From the NCBI GenBank assembly GCA_049274895.1, contig JBASTM010000009.1, forward strand, positions 1 to 26,988: a stretch of DNA of 26,988 nucleotides. The letters are read 5' to 3'. The DNA is from JACQLN01 sp049274895 (GTDB lineage: Bacteria; Patescibacteriota; Minisyncoccia; JACQLN01). A program made the translations under genes and the position numbers. The notes beneath the pieces were generated by a model that did not search any database, was not told the origin of the DNA, and saw only the letters and a list, made by a program, of their open reading frames with translations. Below are positions 16,357 to 22,942 of this stretch, piece by piece (the stretch's first letter is position 1; every line of letters starts with the position of its first letter).

Positions 16357-16443
16357 ATACTACTCCTCTCTTGTGAGAACCCTTTCGGGTTGGCCCTTTC
16401 AGGCAGTGGACATTTCCGGCCGCTTTGGCCGATTTTAGGTACC
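16357..16443 (-). promoter_or_regulatory. Structured 5' leader with strong Shine-Dalgarno
   Basis: A leader of about 86 nt on the minus strand contains CGGCC/GGCCG (arms 16427-16431 and 16417-16421, 5-nt loop) and AACCC-GAAA-GGGTT (16378-16391), a stem capped by a GNRA tetraloop. The Shine-Dalgarno AGGAG follows after about ten bases. Most other genes here seem to have no leader at all, so this contrasts. A ligand- or protein-responsive role is possible. Confidence 0.55.
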
Positions 16444-16449
16444 TGTATT

Positions 16450-16477
16450 AGTATACTGTATATGTAGTAGTTGTCAA
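16450..16477 (-). promoter_or_regulatory. Consensus sigma70-type promoter
   Basis: On the minus strand TTGACA (16472-16477), a 16-nt spacer and TATACT (16450-16455) lie upstream of the gene at 15973-16356. Initiation is expected near 16443. Confidence 0.75.
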
Positions 16478-16553
16478 ACGATTTGATAAAGATCATATTT
16501 TTGCTAGTATGGAATAGTTCTTAATATACACAATTCCGCAGTAGCTCAATGGG

Positions 16554-16711
16554 TTAAAAATGAATGTCTTCATTTTTAACGGGCGATTACAAATTGACTA
16601 CAATGCTCCCCGGTAGCTCAACGGTAGAGCGACTCCCTGTTAAGGAGTGGGTTGTAGGTTCGAGTCCTACCCGGGGAGCATTGCAGTTATAAAATAGAAA
16701 ATCGCCCAGGG
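16554..16711 (+). other. Intron-like insert in the D-loop carrying a nested tRNA
   Basis: The insert has ordered secondary structure. There is a 12-bp perfect hairpin (arms 16553-16564 and 16569-16580, loop TGTC), then an 8-bp clamp GGGCGATT (16581-16588) with AATCGCCC (16700-16707) enclosing the inner tRNA, whose acceptor is extended by CAATGC/GCATTG. Exact splice borders cannot be fixed because the D-loop bases around them are ambiguous. It lacks group I or II intron cores and is too short for them once the tRNA is subtracted. Confidence 0.6.
16607..16678 (+). tRNA. tRNA-Asn(GUU)
   Basis: A canonical 72-nt tRNA: acceptor TCCCCGG/CCGGGGA, TA at 8-9, D-stem GCTC/GAGC, D-loop AACGGTA, anticodon stem ACTCC/GGAGT, loop CTGTTAA (anticodon GTT), variable GGGTT, T-stem GTAGG/CCTAC, loop TTCGAGT, discriminator G. 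CCA is not encoded (G is followed by CAT). It sits within the D-loop insert of another tRNA-Asn. Six extra base pairs (CAATGC 16601-16606 with GCATTG 16678-16683) extend the acceptor stem to 13 bp, even using the discriminator. Confidence 0.95.
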
Positions 16712-16805
16712 ATGAGCGGCTCCCCGTTAAGGAGATGGTTGTAGGCCGAAGGTGGTGAGATATTATCGAACCATTCGAATCCTACCTGCGGAGCCATATG
16801 GGATG

Positions 16806-16829
16806 AACGGACGCAAAACATCCGTTTTT
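16806..16829 (+). terminator. Intrinsic terminator of the tRNA locus
   Basis: AACGGA (16806-16811) pairs with TCCGTT (16821-16826), with a 9-nt loop and a T-tract at 16825-16829. It lies 10 nt after the CCA of the outer tRNA, consistent with a transcript that ends after the whole tRNA locus. Confidence 0.7.
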
Positions 16830-16835
16830 CTCTTT

Positions 16836-16877
16836 ATCCCGTTAGAAATCCATACAGAGTATTATTTCTAACGGGAT
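16836..16877. repeat. 14-bp inverted repeat containing CCCGTTAGAAAT
   Basis: ATCCCGTTAGAAAT (16836-16849) and ATTTCTAACGGGAT (16864-16877) are exact inverses around a 14-nt loop. The 12-nt core of the left arm recurs at 18058-18069, after the Fic gene. The gap 16797-17150 has no gene I accept; it holds this repeat, a terminator-like hairpin and a further 19-bp repeat. Confidence 0.75.
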
Positions 16878-16926
16878 TTATTTACCACCACCAAAAAATT
16901 TGGTGTGGGGGTTTACGGGCTGAACC

Positions 16927-16967
16927 AGATGTTCCCTGCCTGCTGGCAGGCAGGGAACATCTTTTTT
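16927..16967 (+). terminator. 17-bp hairpin followed by six T
   Basis: Arms 16927-16943 and 16946-16962 are perfectly complementary around TG, and a run of T follows (16962-16967). The core is CCTGCCTGC/GCAGGCAGG, a type of hairpin common in CPR genomes. It fits a strong terminator, but no gene ends nearby apart from the tRNA cluster with its own terminator, so it may instead be a mobile or dispersed hairpin that carries terminator activity. Confidence 0.7.
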
Positions 16968-17025
16968 GGTCTATTTTTTCTCCTAACATCTCCATTACTC
17001 CTACTTTGTTGCCATAGTGCTTTGT

Positions 17026-17067
17026 GCGTTTCCGTAATGATACAAAAGTGTATTATTACGGAAACGC
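17026..17067. repeat. 19-bp inverted repeat with one G-T pair
   Basis: Arms 17026-17044 and 17049-17067 (GCGTTTCCGTAAT... with its inverse) enclose the loop AAAG. One G-T pair is the only imperfection. There is no U-tract on either strand, so it is not a plain terminator. It is the last of three long dyads before the Fic promoter. Confidence 0.75.
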
Positions 17068-17113
17068 AAAATATGGTGAATAAGGCCTATTTTTTGACTA
17101 TATTAACAGGTTA

Positions 17114-17142
17114 TTGACTTTTTAAGGTTAAAAGATTATAAT
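17114..17142 (+). promoter_or_regulatory. Consensus promoter of the Fic gene (leaderless)
   Basis: TTGACT (17114-17119), a 17-nt spacer and TATAAT (17137-17142). The ATG follows after 8 nt (17151), so the transcript starts at or next to the start codon. There is no Shine-Dalgarno. Confidence 0.8.
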
Positions 17143-17150
17143 GTATCTAT

Positions 17151-18047
17151 ATGGCTACAAATAACCCTACTAAAAAGCGTATTCAAGAACTCAAAGCAGA
17201 GTATGACTCACTTCGCAAAGGAAAGGAGTCTCTTTTGGTAATGGTCGGTGAAGCTGAAATTCCGGAAGCGGTCTATAACTCCAACGCGATTGAAAACTCG
17301 ACGTTGACTCTTAAAGAGACTGAGAAAATCCTTCTCGATATGGAAGTATCTCGCGATGTTTCAGTGCGTGAAGTTTTTGAGGCAAAAAATCTTGCTCGTG
17401 TCGTTGGCTACATTCGCACTAAATCGCAGGAAAGCGAGATTGATAAAGGAACAATCTTATTACTCCACCAGATGCTTATTGGTGGCATCAACGATCAGAT
17501 CGCCGGACGTTTTCGTACTAAAGGAGAATATGTTCGAGTTGGTACGCATATTGCACCAGCTCCGGAACATGTTGAGCGCATGATTGAAGCTATATTGGTT
17601 GAATACACAAGCGATCTCAACTCTTATTTTCTAGATAAGGTCGGAAAATTCCACCTTGATTTTGAAACTATCCATCCATTTAATGATGGCAACGGCCGTA
17701 TTGGTCGTGTACTCATTAATTACCAACTTCAGAGACTCGGCTTTCCTAGTGTCATTGTCCGGGATCGTGAGAAGAAGGACTACTACAAGGCTTTCGGTGA
17801 CTATCGAGACAGCAAGAACACCAAGACGGTGGAAAAAATTCTTGTGCTCGGTCTTACGGAGTCACTGTATAAGCGAATAGCATATCTCAAAGGCGAGACT
17901 ATTATTCCGCTTGCGGACTATACCAAAAAGCACTCTTTATCGGGACCGGCTCTTTCTAATGCCGCTCGCCGGCAGAAGATCCCTGCTTTCCGCGAGAAAG
18001 GTGTCTGGAAGATTCCGGAAAACTTTAAGTACGAAGCAAGCAAATAA
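17151..18047 (+). CDS. Fic family protein (AMPylase/nucleotidyl transferase)
   Basis: A 298-residue Fic-domain protein. The active-site motif is H175-P-F-N-D-G-N-G-R183-I-G-R, complete for Fic enzymes that transfer AMP to hydroxyl side chains. Upstream, S44-N-A-I-E48-N49 matches the inhibitory helix (S/T)xxxE(G/N) in its N-terminal, class II position, so the enzyme is self-inhibited and needs no separate antitoxin. A C-terminal helical segment (about 255-293, with SGPALSNAARRQKIPAF) looks like a DNA-binding winged-helix or HTH. The target is unknown. It is a single-gene unit with its own promoter, flanked by CCCGTTAGAAAT repeats, next to a type I restriction operon. Confidence 0.93.
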   Translation: MATNNPTKKRIQELKAEYDSLRKGKESLLVMVGEAEIPEAVYNSNAIENSTLTLKETEKILLDMEVSRDVSVREVFEAKNLARVVGYIRTKSQESEIDKGTILLLHQMLIGGINDQIAGRFRTKGEYVRVGTHIAPAPEHVERMIEAILVEYTSDLNSYFLDKVGKFHLDFETIHPFNDGNGRIGRVLINYQLQRLGFPSVIVRDREKKDYYKAFGDYRDSKNTKTVEKILVLGLTESLYKRIAYLKGETIIPLADYTKKHSLSGPALSNAARRQKIPAFREKGVWKIPENFKYEASK

Positions 18048-18057
18048 ATTTACTTGT

Positions 18058-18069
18058 CCCGTTAGAAAT
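18058..18069 (+). repeat. Second copy of CCCGTTAGAAAT
   Basis: This 12-nt sequence is identical to 16838-16849 and inverted relative to 16864-16875. With the 16864 copy it makes an inverted pair bracketing the Fic gene. No target-site duplication is apparent. Confidence 0.6.
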
Positions 18070-18139
18070 TCTGGGCAAAACGAAAAAGTATAAAAATGTG
18101 GCAAAGAGGAATATCGTAAGGTGATCAAAAAATAAATTT

Positions 18140-18808
18140 ATGAAAATAAAAGATTTACCAAAATCAGATAGACCGAGGGAGAAGCTGATGGCCAAGGGAG
18201 CCGAGAACCTGAAGGACGCGGAGCTTTTGGCTATTCTCTTGAGGACCGGCAAGGCCGGTAAAAATGTGATTGAAATCGCTTCGCAGATTTTGACCAAGCA
18301 TTCCAAAAAGCGGCTTTTGCAAATGACCTACGATGATTTGGTAAAAATCGGTGGAATTGATTCGGCAAAAGCCACAACGCTTCTTGCCTCTTTTGAACTT
18401 TCAAAACGAGCGTTGGAAGTCAACGATACGAATTTACCGACCATCGTTACTCCGAAAGATGTTGTGGCTCAATTGAGCGATCTGCGCCAAAACAAACGAG
18501 AGCACTTTGTCGCCCTTTATCTCAATGCTAAAAACGAGATGGTTCATAAAGAGACGATCTCAATGGGAACATTGAATGCCAATCTGGTTCATCCACGAGA
18601 GGTCTTTGAGCCGGCTCTTAAACATTCGGCGGCGAGCATCATGGTTGCGCATAATCATCCGTCCGGTGATCCAAAACCCTCCGAAGATGATATTGAAGTT
18701 ACCAAGAGATTAACAGAGGCCGGAAAAATGATGGGGGTTGAATTGTTGGATCATGTCATTGTGGCAAAAAACAGCCAATTCAGTTTTAAAGAAGAAAAAT
18801 TGTTATGA
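18140..18808 (+). CDS. radC: RadC family JAB-domain protein
   Basis: A 222-residue RadC-like protein. The N-terminal part carries a helix-hairpin-helix (about 67-81: LVKIGGIDSAKATTL), and the C-terminal JAMM/MPN+ domain carries H171-N-H173-P-S-G-D177 with P-x-P-S-x-D-D, the metal-binding motif of the family. The family is widespread on mobile islands and its biochemical role remains disputed. Length is normal. The stop overlaps the start of hsdM (ATGA), so it is cotranscribed with the restriction operon. A -10-like TATAAA upstream (about 18089) is a weak promoter candidate. Confidence 0.93.
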   Translation: MKIKDLPKSDRPREKLMAKGAENLKDAELLAILLRTGKAGKNVIEIASQILTKHSKKRLLQMTYDDLVKIGGIDSAKATTLLASFELSKRALEVNDTNLPTIVTPKDVVAQLSDLRQNKREHFVALYLNAKNEMVHKETISMGTLNANLVHPREVFEPALKHSAASIMVAHNHPSGDPKPSEDDIEVTKRLTEAGKMMGVELLDHVIVAKNSQFSFKEEKLL

Positions 18809-20397
18809 CAAATATCAAGGATTTAGAAAACAGATTGTGGGAGGCGGCAGATCACATGCGTGCCAATACCCCTCTGCGGCTTAACGAATTCGCAGAGCCG
18901 GTTTTGGGTTTGATTTTTCTTAAATTCGCCGGGGTAAAACACAGCAAAGTTGCTAAAGAAATAGCCGAGGAAAAGACAAAGAAAACTAAAAGCCATGGCG
19001 GCGCTTCCGTCTCGCGCGAGCGGCCAACCTCTTCAGCCGACTATCACGCGCGCGGCGTGCTTTTCGTTCCCGAAAAAGCCCGCTTCTCGTATCTTATAGA
19101 GTTGCCGGAAGGGACGGATATGGGTAGAGCTGTTAATGACGCGATGAAAGAAATTGAGGCAGAAAATAAGGAGCTTGCAGGCATATTGCCAAAAACATTT
19201 CAAAAACTTGATAACCGATCTATCATTGCGCTTCTCAAAAATTTCAATCAGATTCCGGATGACATTGAGGGCGATGCTTTCGGAAGAATTTATGAATATT
19301 TTCTTGGTAAGTTTGCCTTGGCGGATGGCTCGCGCGGAGGCGAATTCTTCACGCCGACAAGCATTGTTAAACTCATCGTAGAAATCATCGAGCCGTATCG
19401 GGGCAGGATTTATGACCCGGCTTGCGGTTCAGGCGGTATGTTTGTGCAGTCGCACGAATTCGTAAAACGGCATCTTGAGAATGGCAACCTGCCCGCGCGC
19501 GGTGCGCAGGCGGGGAAAGCAAGAGCATCACGCGAGATTGCAATTTACGGGCAGGAAAAAACAGATCAGACCGTCCGTATCGCAAAAATGAACTTAGCTA
19601 TTCACGGCCTCTCCGGAGATATCCGTGAGGGCAACACTTATTACGAAGATCGGCACAAAAGTTTAGGAAAATTTGACTTCACGATGGCCAATCCTCCGTT
19701 CAATGTAAGCGGTATCGATTACGAAAGAATAAAAGATGATCCGCGATTTCCCTATGGTCTGCCGAGGTCGGGAAACAAGGGATCGGATAACGGTAATTAT
19801 ATTTGGATTCAAATCTTTTTGAGTTCGTTGAATAAAAACGGAAGAACTGGATTTGTTATGTCCAATGCGGCTGGCGATGTGGGACACAGAGAAAAGGAAA
19901 TTCGTCAAAGAATCATCGAAGATGGGTTGGTGGATGTGATGGTCGCTGTTGGCCCAAATATGTTTTATAATGTACCGCTTTCCGTAACATTGTGGTTTCT
20001 TGACAAAGGAAAGCCGAAAGAAAGAAAAGACAAGATACTTTTCATTGATGCTAGAAATATTTTTACCCCAATTCCTGGTGATAGGGTAAAAAGGCATTGG
20101 ACTGACGAGCAGATAGAGCGTATCGCGAGCATCGTGCAAAGCTATCGCGGCGAGAATGGAAAGAAATATCAGAATATCAAAGGTCTCTGCAAGGTGGCAA
20201 CAATAGATGAGGTTAAAAAAGCTGGTTATTCACTCAATCCCGGCCGGTATGTTGGTGTTACCGATAACGGCAACGGAGATGAAGGAAATTTCGGGGAAAA
20301 AGTGAAAAAACTTCACAGCGAATTAAAGGGCCTAACTGACGAAGCCCACGAATTGGAAAATAAAATTTTTGAGAATCTGAAGAAATTGGATATTTAA
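18805..20397 (+). CDS. hsdM: Type I restriction-modification DNA methyltransferase subunit M
   Basis: A 530-residue HsdM. It has an N-terminal helical domain (about 1-60, LRLNEFAEPVLGLIFLKF), then the methyltransferase core: FFTP 181-184, motif I DPACGSG 204-210 (S-adenosylmethionine binding) and motif IV NPPF 296-299 (adenine-N6). With HsdS it methylates adenine in a bipartite site. Two short GC-rich stretches, at codons about 64-82 and 229-243, look like insertions relative to typical HsdM: one before YHARGVLFVPEKARF and one between motif I and YGQE. Start by overlap with radC; stop 1 nt before the next ATG. Confidence 0.95.
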   Translation: MTNIKDLENRLWEAADHMRANTPLRLNEFAEPVLGLIFLKFAGVKHSKVAKEIAEEKTKKTKSHGGASVSRERPTSSADYHARGVLFVPEKARFSYLIELPEGTDMGRAVNDAMKEIEAENKELAGILPKTFQKLDNRSIIALLKNFNQIPDDIEGDAFGRIYEYFLGKFALADGSRGGEFFTPTSIVKLIVEIIEPYRGRIYDPACGSGGMFVQSHEFVKRHLENGNLPARGAQAGKARASREIAIYGQEKTDQTVRIAKMNLAIHGLSGDIREGNTYYEDRHKSLGKFDFTMANPPFNVSGIDYERIKDDPRFPYGLPRSGNKGSDNGNYIWIQIFLSSLNKNGRTGFVMSNAAGDVGHREKEIRQRIIEDGLVDVMVAVGPNMFYNVPLSVTLWFLDKGKPKERKDKILFIDARNIFTPIPGDRVKRHWTDEQIERIASIVQSYRGENGKKYQNIKGLCKVATIDEVKKAGYSLNPGRYVGVTDNGNGDEGNFGEKVKKLHSELKGLTDEAHELENKIFENLKKLDI

Positions 20398-20398
20398 C

Positions 20399-21016
20399 AT
20401 GGAAAATAGCGAACGAGAAAAAATATTAAATCGTATTACCCAGCTTATTGGAAAAGCGTTGGATGTGAAAGCAACTCACAGACCCAATCCCCCGAATGTA
20501 ATCAGCTCTGTAACACTCAACAAAGGTGCTTTTTCAGAATGGAAAAATAGTGTTGAAAGTTTCATTTTGAAAGTTGCGGGAGAAAACAGCCATTTCTATA
20601 AAAATTTTCAAAAAGAAGTGAAGTATGAATCTAAAAGTCATGTTGACGCTGGTGTGGGTATTTTGATGGCAATTAAAGAAAGTATTGAACAAGGCGACTT
20701 GTCAGTATCTGAAAGCAAAGCAGGCCCTAATATAAATGCTTCGGGTGGTGCTGGTGGACAAGGTGGTGATGGTCCTGGGGGTGGACGTGGTGGCGACGGT
20801 GGCGACGGTGGCGCAGGTGGTTCTGTACATTTTGTTCAAGTTGGAAAAGAATTCACGCGGGAAGGAATAACAATTCAAGATATAAAAAATCCACATCGAC
20901 AATACTGGGGTAAATTGATTAGGGATTTTTGGAAATGGTTTAAAGAGCATATTTTAACTGCTGTAATTGTCGGCTTAATCATAGCCGGTCTGGTGTACTG
21001 GTTGGGTTGGAATTAA
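20399..21016 (+). CDS. Gly-rich-linker transmembrane protein in the hsd operon, unknown
   Basis: A 205-residue protein starting 1 nt after the hsdM stop. A helical soluble domain (1-100) has a W48-containing central helix, and its overall look (hydrophobic helix pairs, G-I-L helix at 87-97, E-Q-G-D-L turn) recalls helical domains seen in other defence proteins, without a clear assignment. A 27-residue Gly-rich linker (115-141, repeated GGDGG) follows, then a short domain and a C-terminal transmembrane helix (184-202). It is tail-anchored with the N-domain probably cytoplasmic. No family recognised. Its place between hsdM and hsdS suggests a job in the restriction system or its regulation. Confidence 0.72.
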   Translation: MENSEREKILNRITQLIGKALDVKATHRPNPPNVISSVTLNKGAFSEWKNSVESFILKVAGENSHFYKNFQKEVKYESKSHVDAGVGILMAIKESIEQGDLSVSESKAGPNINASGGAGGQGGDGPGGGRGGDGGDGGAGGSVHFVQVGKEFTREGITIQDIKNPHRQYWGKLIRDFWKWFKEHILTAVIVGLIIAGLVYWLGWN

Positions 21017-21020
21017 AAAT

Positions 21021-21758
21021 ATGGCTACGCAAATTAAAACAACTTGGCAGAGGTCGAAAGTTTATTTACTAATTTTTTTGGCGGCAGTCGTTATCGGATA
21101 TTTGGGTTTTGTCAAAAGCGATTTTGGATCGTTTTTTTGGAGCATTATGAACAATAATGCCGGCGCTATTCAGGGAATCTCTACTGTTATTCTCGTCGGT
21201 GTTACCGCATTTTATGCCTTTCAGGTGCGAAAAACAAACTCTTTAATCTCAATGCAGATATTTCCAAATATTTTTATAACGCCGAGTAAACTTTATTCTT
21301 CTTTTTTAGATTCCGAATTTATAGCGAAGGTTAAAGAAAATATTCCAAAATTGAGTAATAACCGACATTCCGCTTATGATTTTTGTTTTACTTTGAATTA
21401 TAGTGTTTCGAATCACTCAGCGAGTTCCGGTTCAATTGAAAGGCCTCAATTGCTGATTGAGAATGCTCAAAGTGGAAAACATAAACTTTTATCGTTTGAC
21501 GCAGCAGAAGTAGTAATAGATGGAGCATCCGTTAGGGGAGAAATTAAAGATACAATTTATTTGAGGGCCGGAGAAACAAAGAATATGAAAGACGAATTTT
21601 ATTTTTCAGTCTTTTGCTCTAAGCCATTGGCTGATGACTTGGATCTTATAAATAACGCATCAAATTTGCAGTATACGATTTTATACAAAAATGTTGTTGG
21701 GAATCAACTTTCAATACCTCTGACAGAAGATTTAATAATATCTTTTGATAATAAATAA
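21021..21758 (+). CDS. Two-helix membrane protein in the hsd operon, unknown
   Basis: A 245-residue protein with transmembrane helices at about 13-30 and 50-68 and a soluble C-terminal domain (70-245) rich in beta strands. It begins 4 nt after the stop of the preceding gene. No recognised family or catalytic motif. Together with the tail-anchored upstream protein it makes a membrane pair inside the hsd operon. Confidence 0.72.
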   Translation: MATQIKTTWQRSKVYLLIFLAAVVIGYLGFVKSDFGSFFWSIMNNNAGAIQGISTVILVGVTAFYAFQVRKTNSLISMQIFPNIFITPSKLYSSFLDSEFIAKVKENIPKLSNNRHSAYDFCFTLNYSVSNHSASSGSIERPQLLIENAQSGKHKLLSFDAAEVVIDGASVRGEIKDTIYLRAGETKNMKDEFYFSVFCSKPLADDLDLINNASNLQYTILYKNVVGNQLSIPLTEDLIISFDNK

Positions 21759-21759
21759 T

Positions 21760-22938
21760 ATGATCAATCATTCTAAAACAAATTGGCGAAGAATAAAATT
21801 CAAAGAATTCGCAGATACATCGCCTTCTGTGAAGCTTGAACGCGGAAAAGAATATCCATTTATTCCTATGGATGTTGTTGATGGTCAACGAAAATTTCCC
21901 GTAGAAATAAAGAGTAAAAAGTTTTCAGGAGGTGGGGCTAAATTTGCTAATGGAGATACTATTTTTGCTCGCATTACCCCATGTCTTGAAAATGGAAAAA
22001 TTGTAAAAATACAGGGACTCAAAGAGGGGGTTGGTTTTGGCTCAACAGAGTTTTTTATATTCCGGGGCAAAGATGGAGTGTCTGATTCTGACTTTGTTTA
22101 CTATCTTTCACGCACAGACACTATTCGAGATCCGGCAGTAAAAAGCATGGTTGGTGCTTCTGGTAGGCAACGGGCCGACAAAGAAGTGATAGATAATGTG
22201 CAAGTATTGGCACCTACTTTGCCACAACAAAAACAAATCGCTGATGTTCTCTCCGCCTATGACGATCTTATTGAGAACAACACGAAGCGGATTAAGATTT
22301 TGGAAGAAATCGCGCAGGCGATTTATCGGGAGTGGTTCGTATATTATCGCTCCCACGGCCACGAAAAAGTAAAACTGATTGATAGCAAAACCGAGTTCGG
22401 CAAAATTCCGGAGGGGTGGAAAGTTAAAAAGTTGGGAGATAATATAAATATTTTACGAGGTAAGAATATTACCAAAGACACTGTTGCTCCCGGTAAAGTT
22501 CCGGTAGTCGCTGGTGGGATAGGCCCGGCCTATTTTCATAACAAAGCCAATGTTGATGGGCCGGCAATCACGGTAAGTGCTTCCGGGGCAAATTCTGGTT
22601 ATATCAATTTGTACCAAGAAGATATATGGGCATCTGACTGTTCTTATATCAACAAAGCTTCAACTCCGTTCATTTTTTACTATTTTTTGCTACTAAAAAG
22701 CAGACAAGCAGAAGTTACTGGATTGCAACGAGGGTCGGCACAACCACATGTTTATCCAAAAGACCTGGCACGGTTACTTGTTGTCGATCCACCGGAAGAA
22801 CTGGTGCGCGTCTTTGAAGAAAAAGCAAAGTCAATTTTCGGCATGTTAAAGAATTTACAACTTAAAAATCAGAATCTGCGCCAAGCGCGGGATTTGCTTT
22901 TGCCGAAATTAGTAACTGGAGAAATAAGAATAAATTGA
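21760..22938 (+). CDS. hsdS: Type I restriction-modification specificity subunit S
   Basis: A 392-residue HsdS from ATG 21760, 1 nt after the previous stop. A TTG in frame at 21745 is less likely. It has the standard two-half layout: target-recognition domain 1 (about 5-150), conserved helix 1 (LPQQKQIADVLSAYDDLIENN at 154-174 and the following coiled coil to about 190), target-recognition domain 2 (about 215-345), and conserved helix 2 (about 350-392, ending KLVTGEIRIN). Each half-domain reads one part of the bipartite recognition sequence, and the helices space them. The recognition sequence cannot be told from the protein. Confidence 0.95.
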   Translation: MINHSKTNWRRIKFKEFADTSPSVKLERGKEYPFIPMDVVDGQRKFPVEIKSKKFSGGGAKFANGDTIFARITPCLENGKIVKIQGLKEGVGFGSTEFFIFRGKDGVSDSDFVYYLSRTDTIRDPAVKSMVGASGRQRADKEVIDNVQVLAPTLPQQKQIADVLSAYDDLIENNTKRIKILEEIAQAIYREWFVYYRSHGHEKVKLIDSKTEFGKIPEGWKVKKLGDNINILRGKNITKDTVAPGKVPVVAGGIGPAYFHNKANVDGPAITVSASGANSGYINLYQEDIWASDCSYINKASTPFIFYYFLLLKSRQAEVTGLQRGSAQPHVYPKDLARLLVVDPPEELVRVFEEKAKSIFGMLKNLQLKNQNLRQARDLLLPKLVTGEIRIN

Positions 22939-22942
22939 AATT

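Larger units (their letters stand above)
16535..16796 (+). tRNA. Interrupted tRNA-Asn(GUU) with two insertions
   Basis: Acceptor TCCGCAG (16535-16541) pairs fully with CTGCGGA (16786-16792). The discriminator G and encoded CCA follow (16793-16796). TA at 8-9, D-stem GCTC (16544-16547) with GAGC (16714-16717), anticodon stem GCTCC/GGAGA with loop CCGTTAA (16724-16730, anticodon GTT), variable TGGTT, T-stem GTAGG (16741-16745) with CCTAC (16781-16785), and T-loop TTCGAAT (16774-16780) are all present. A roughly 158-nt insertion (about 16554-16711) splits the D-loop after the GG. It holds another tRNA-Asn. A 28-nt insertion (16746-16773) splits the T arm. The loop has C at position 33 instead of U, and one anticodon-stem pair is G-A. 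It may be an intron-containing functional gene or a degenerate copy. Confidence 0.65.

Noticed and set aside
16535..16796. Group I or group II intron in the tRNA
   Set aside because: The insert is about 158 nt including a 72-nt tRNA, too small for the conserved core helices, and shows no catalytic core.
16905..17117. 70-codon plus-strand frame with a hydrophobic stretch before Fic
   Set aside because: It runs through two inverted repeats and a terminator-like hairpin, and has no ribosome site or promoter; coding is unlikely.
16836..18069. Integron attC site at the CCCGTTAGAAAT repeats
   Set aside because: GTTAGAA and TTCTAAC only loosely match GTTRRRY and RYYYAAC, and their order in the hairpin is inverted relative to attC; no integrase is present in the window.
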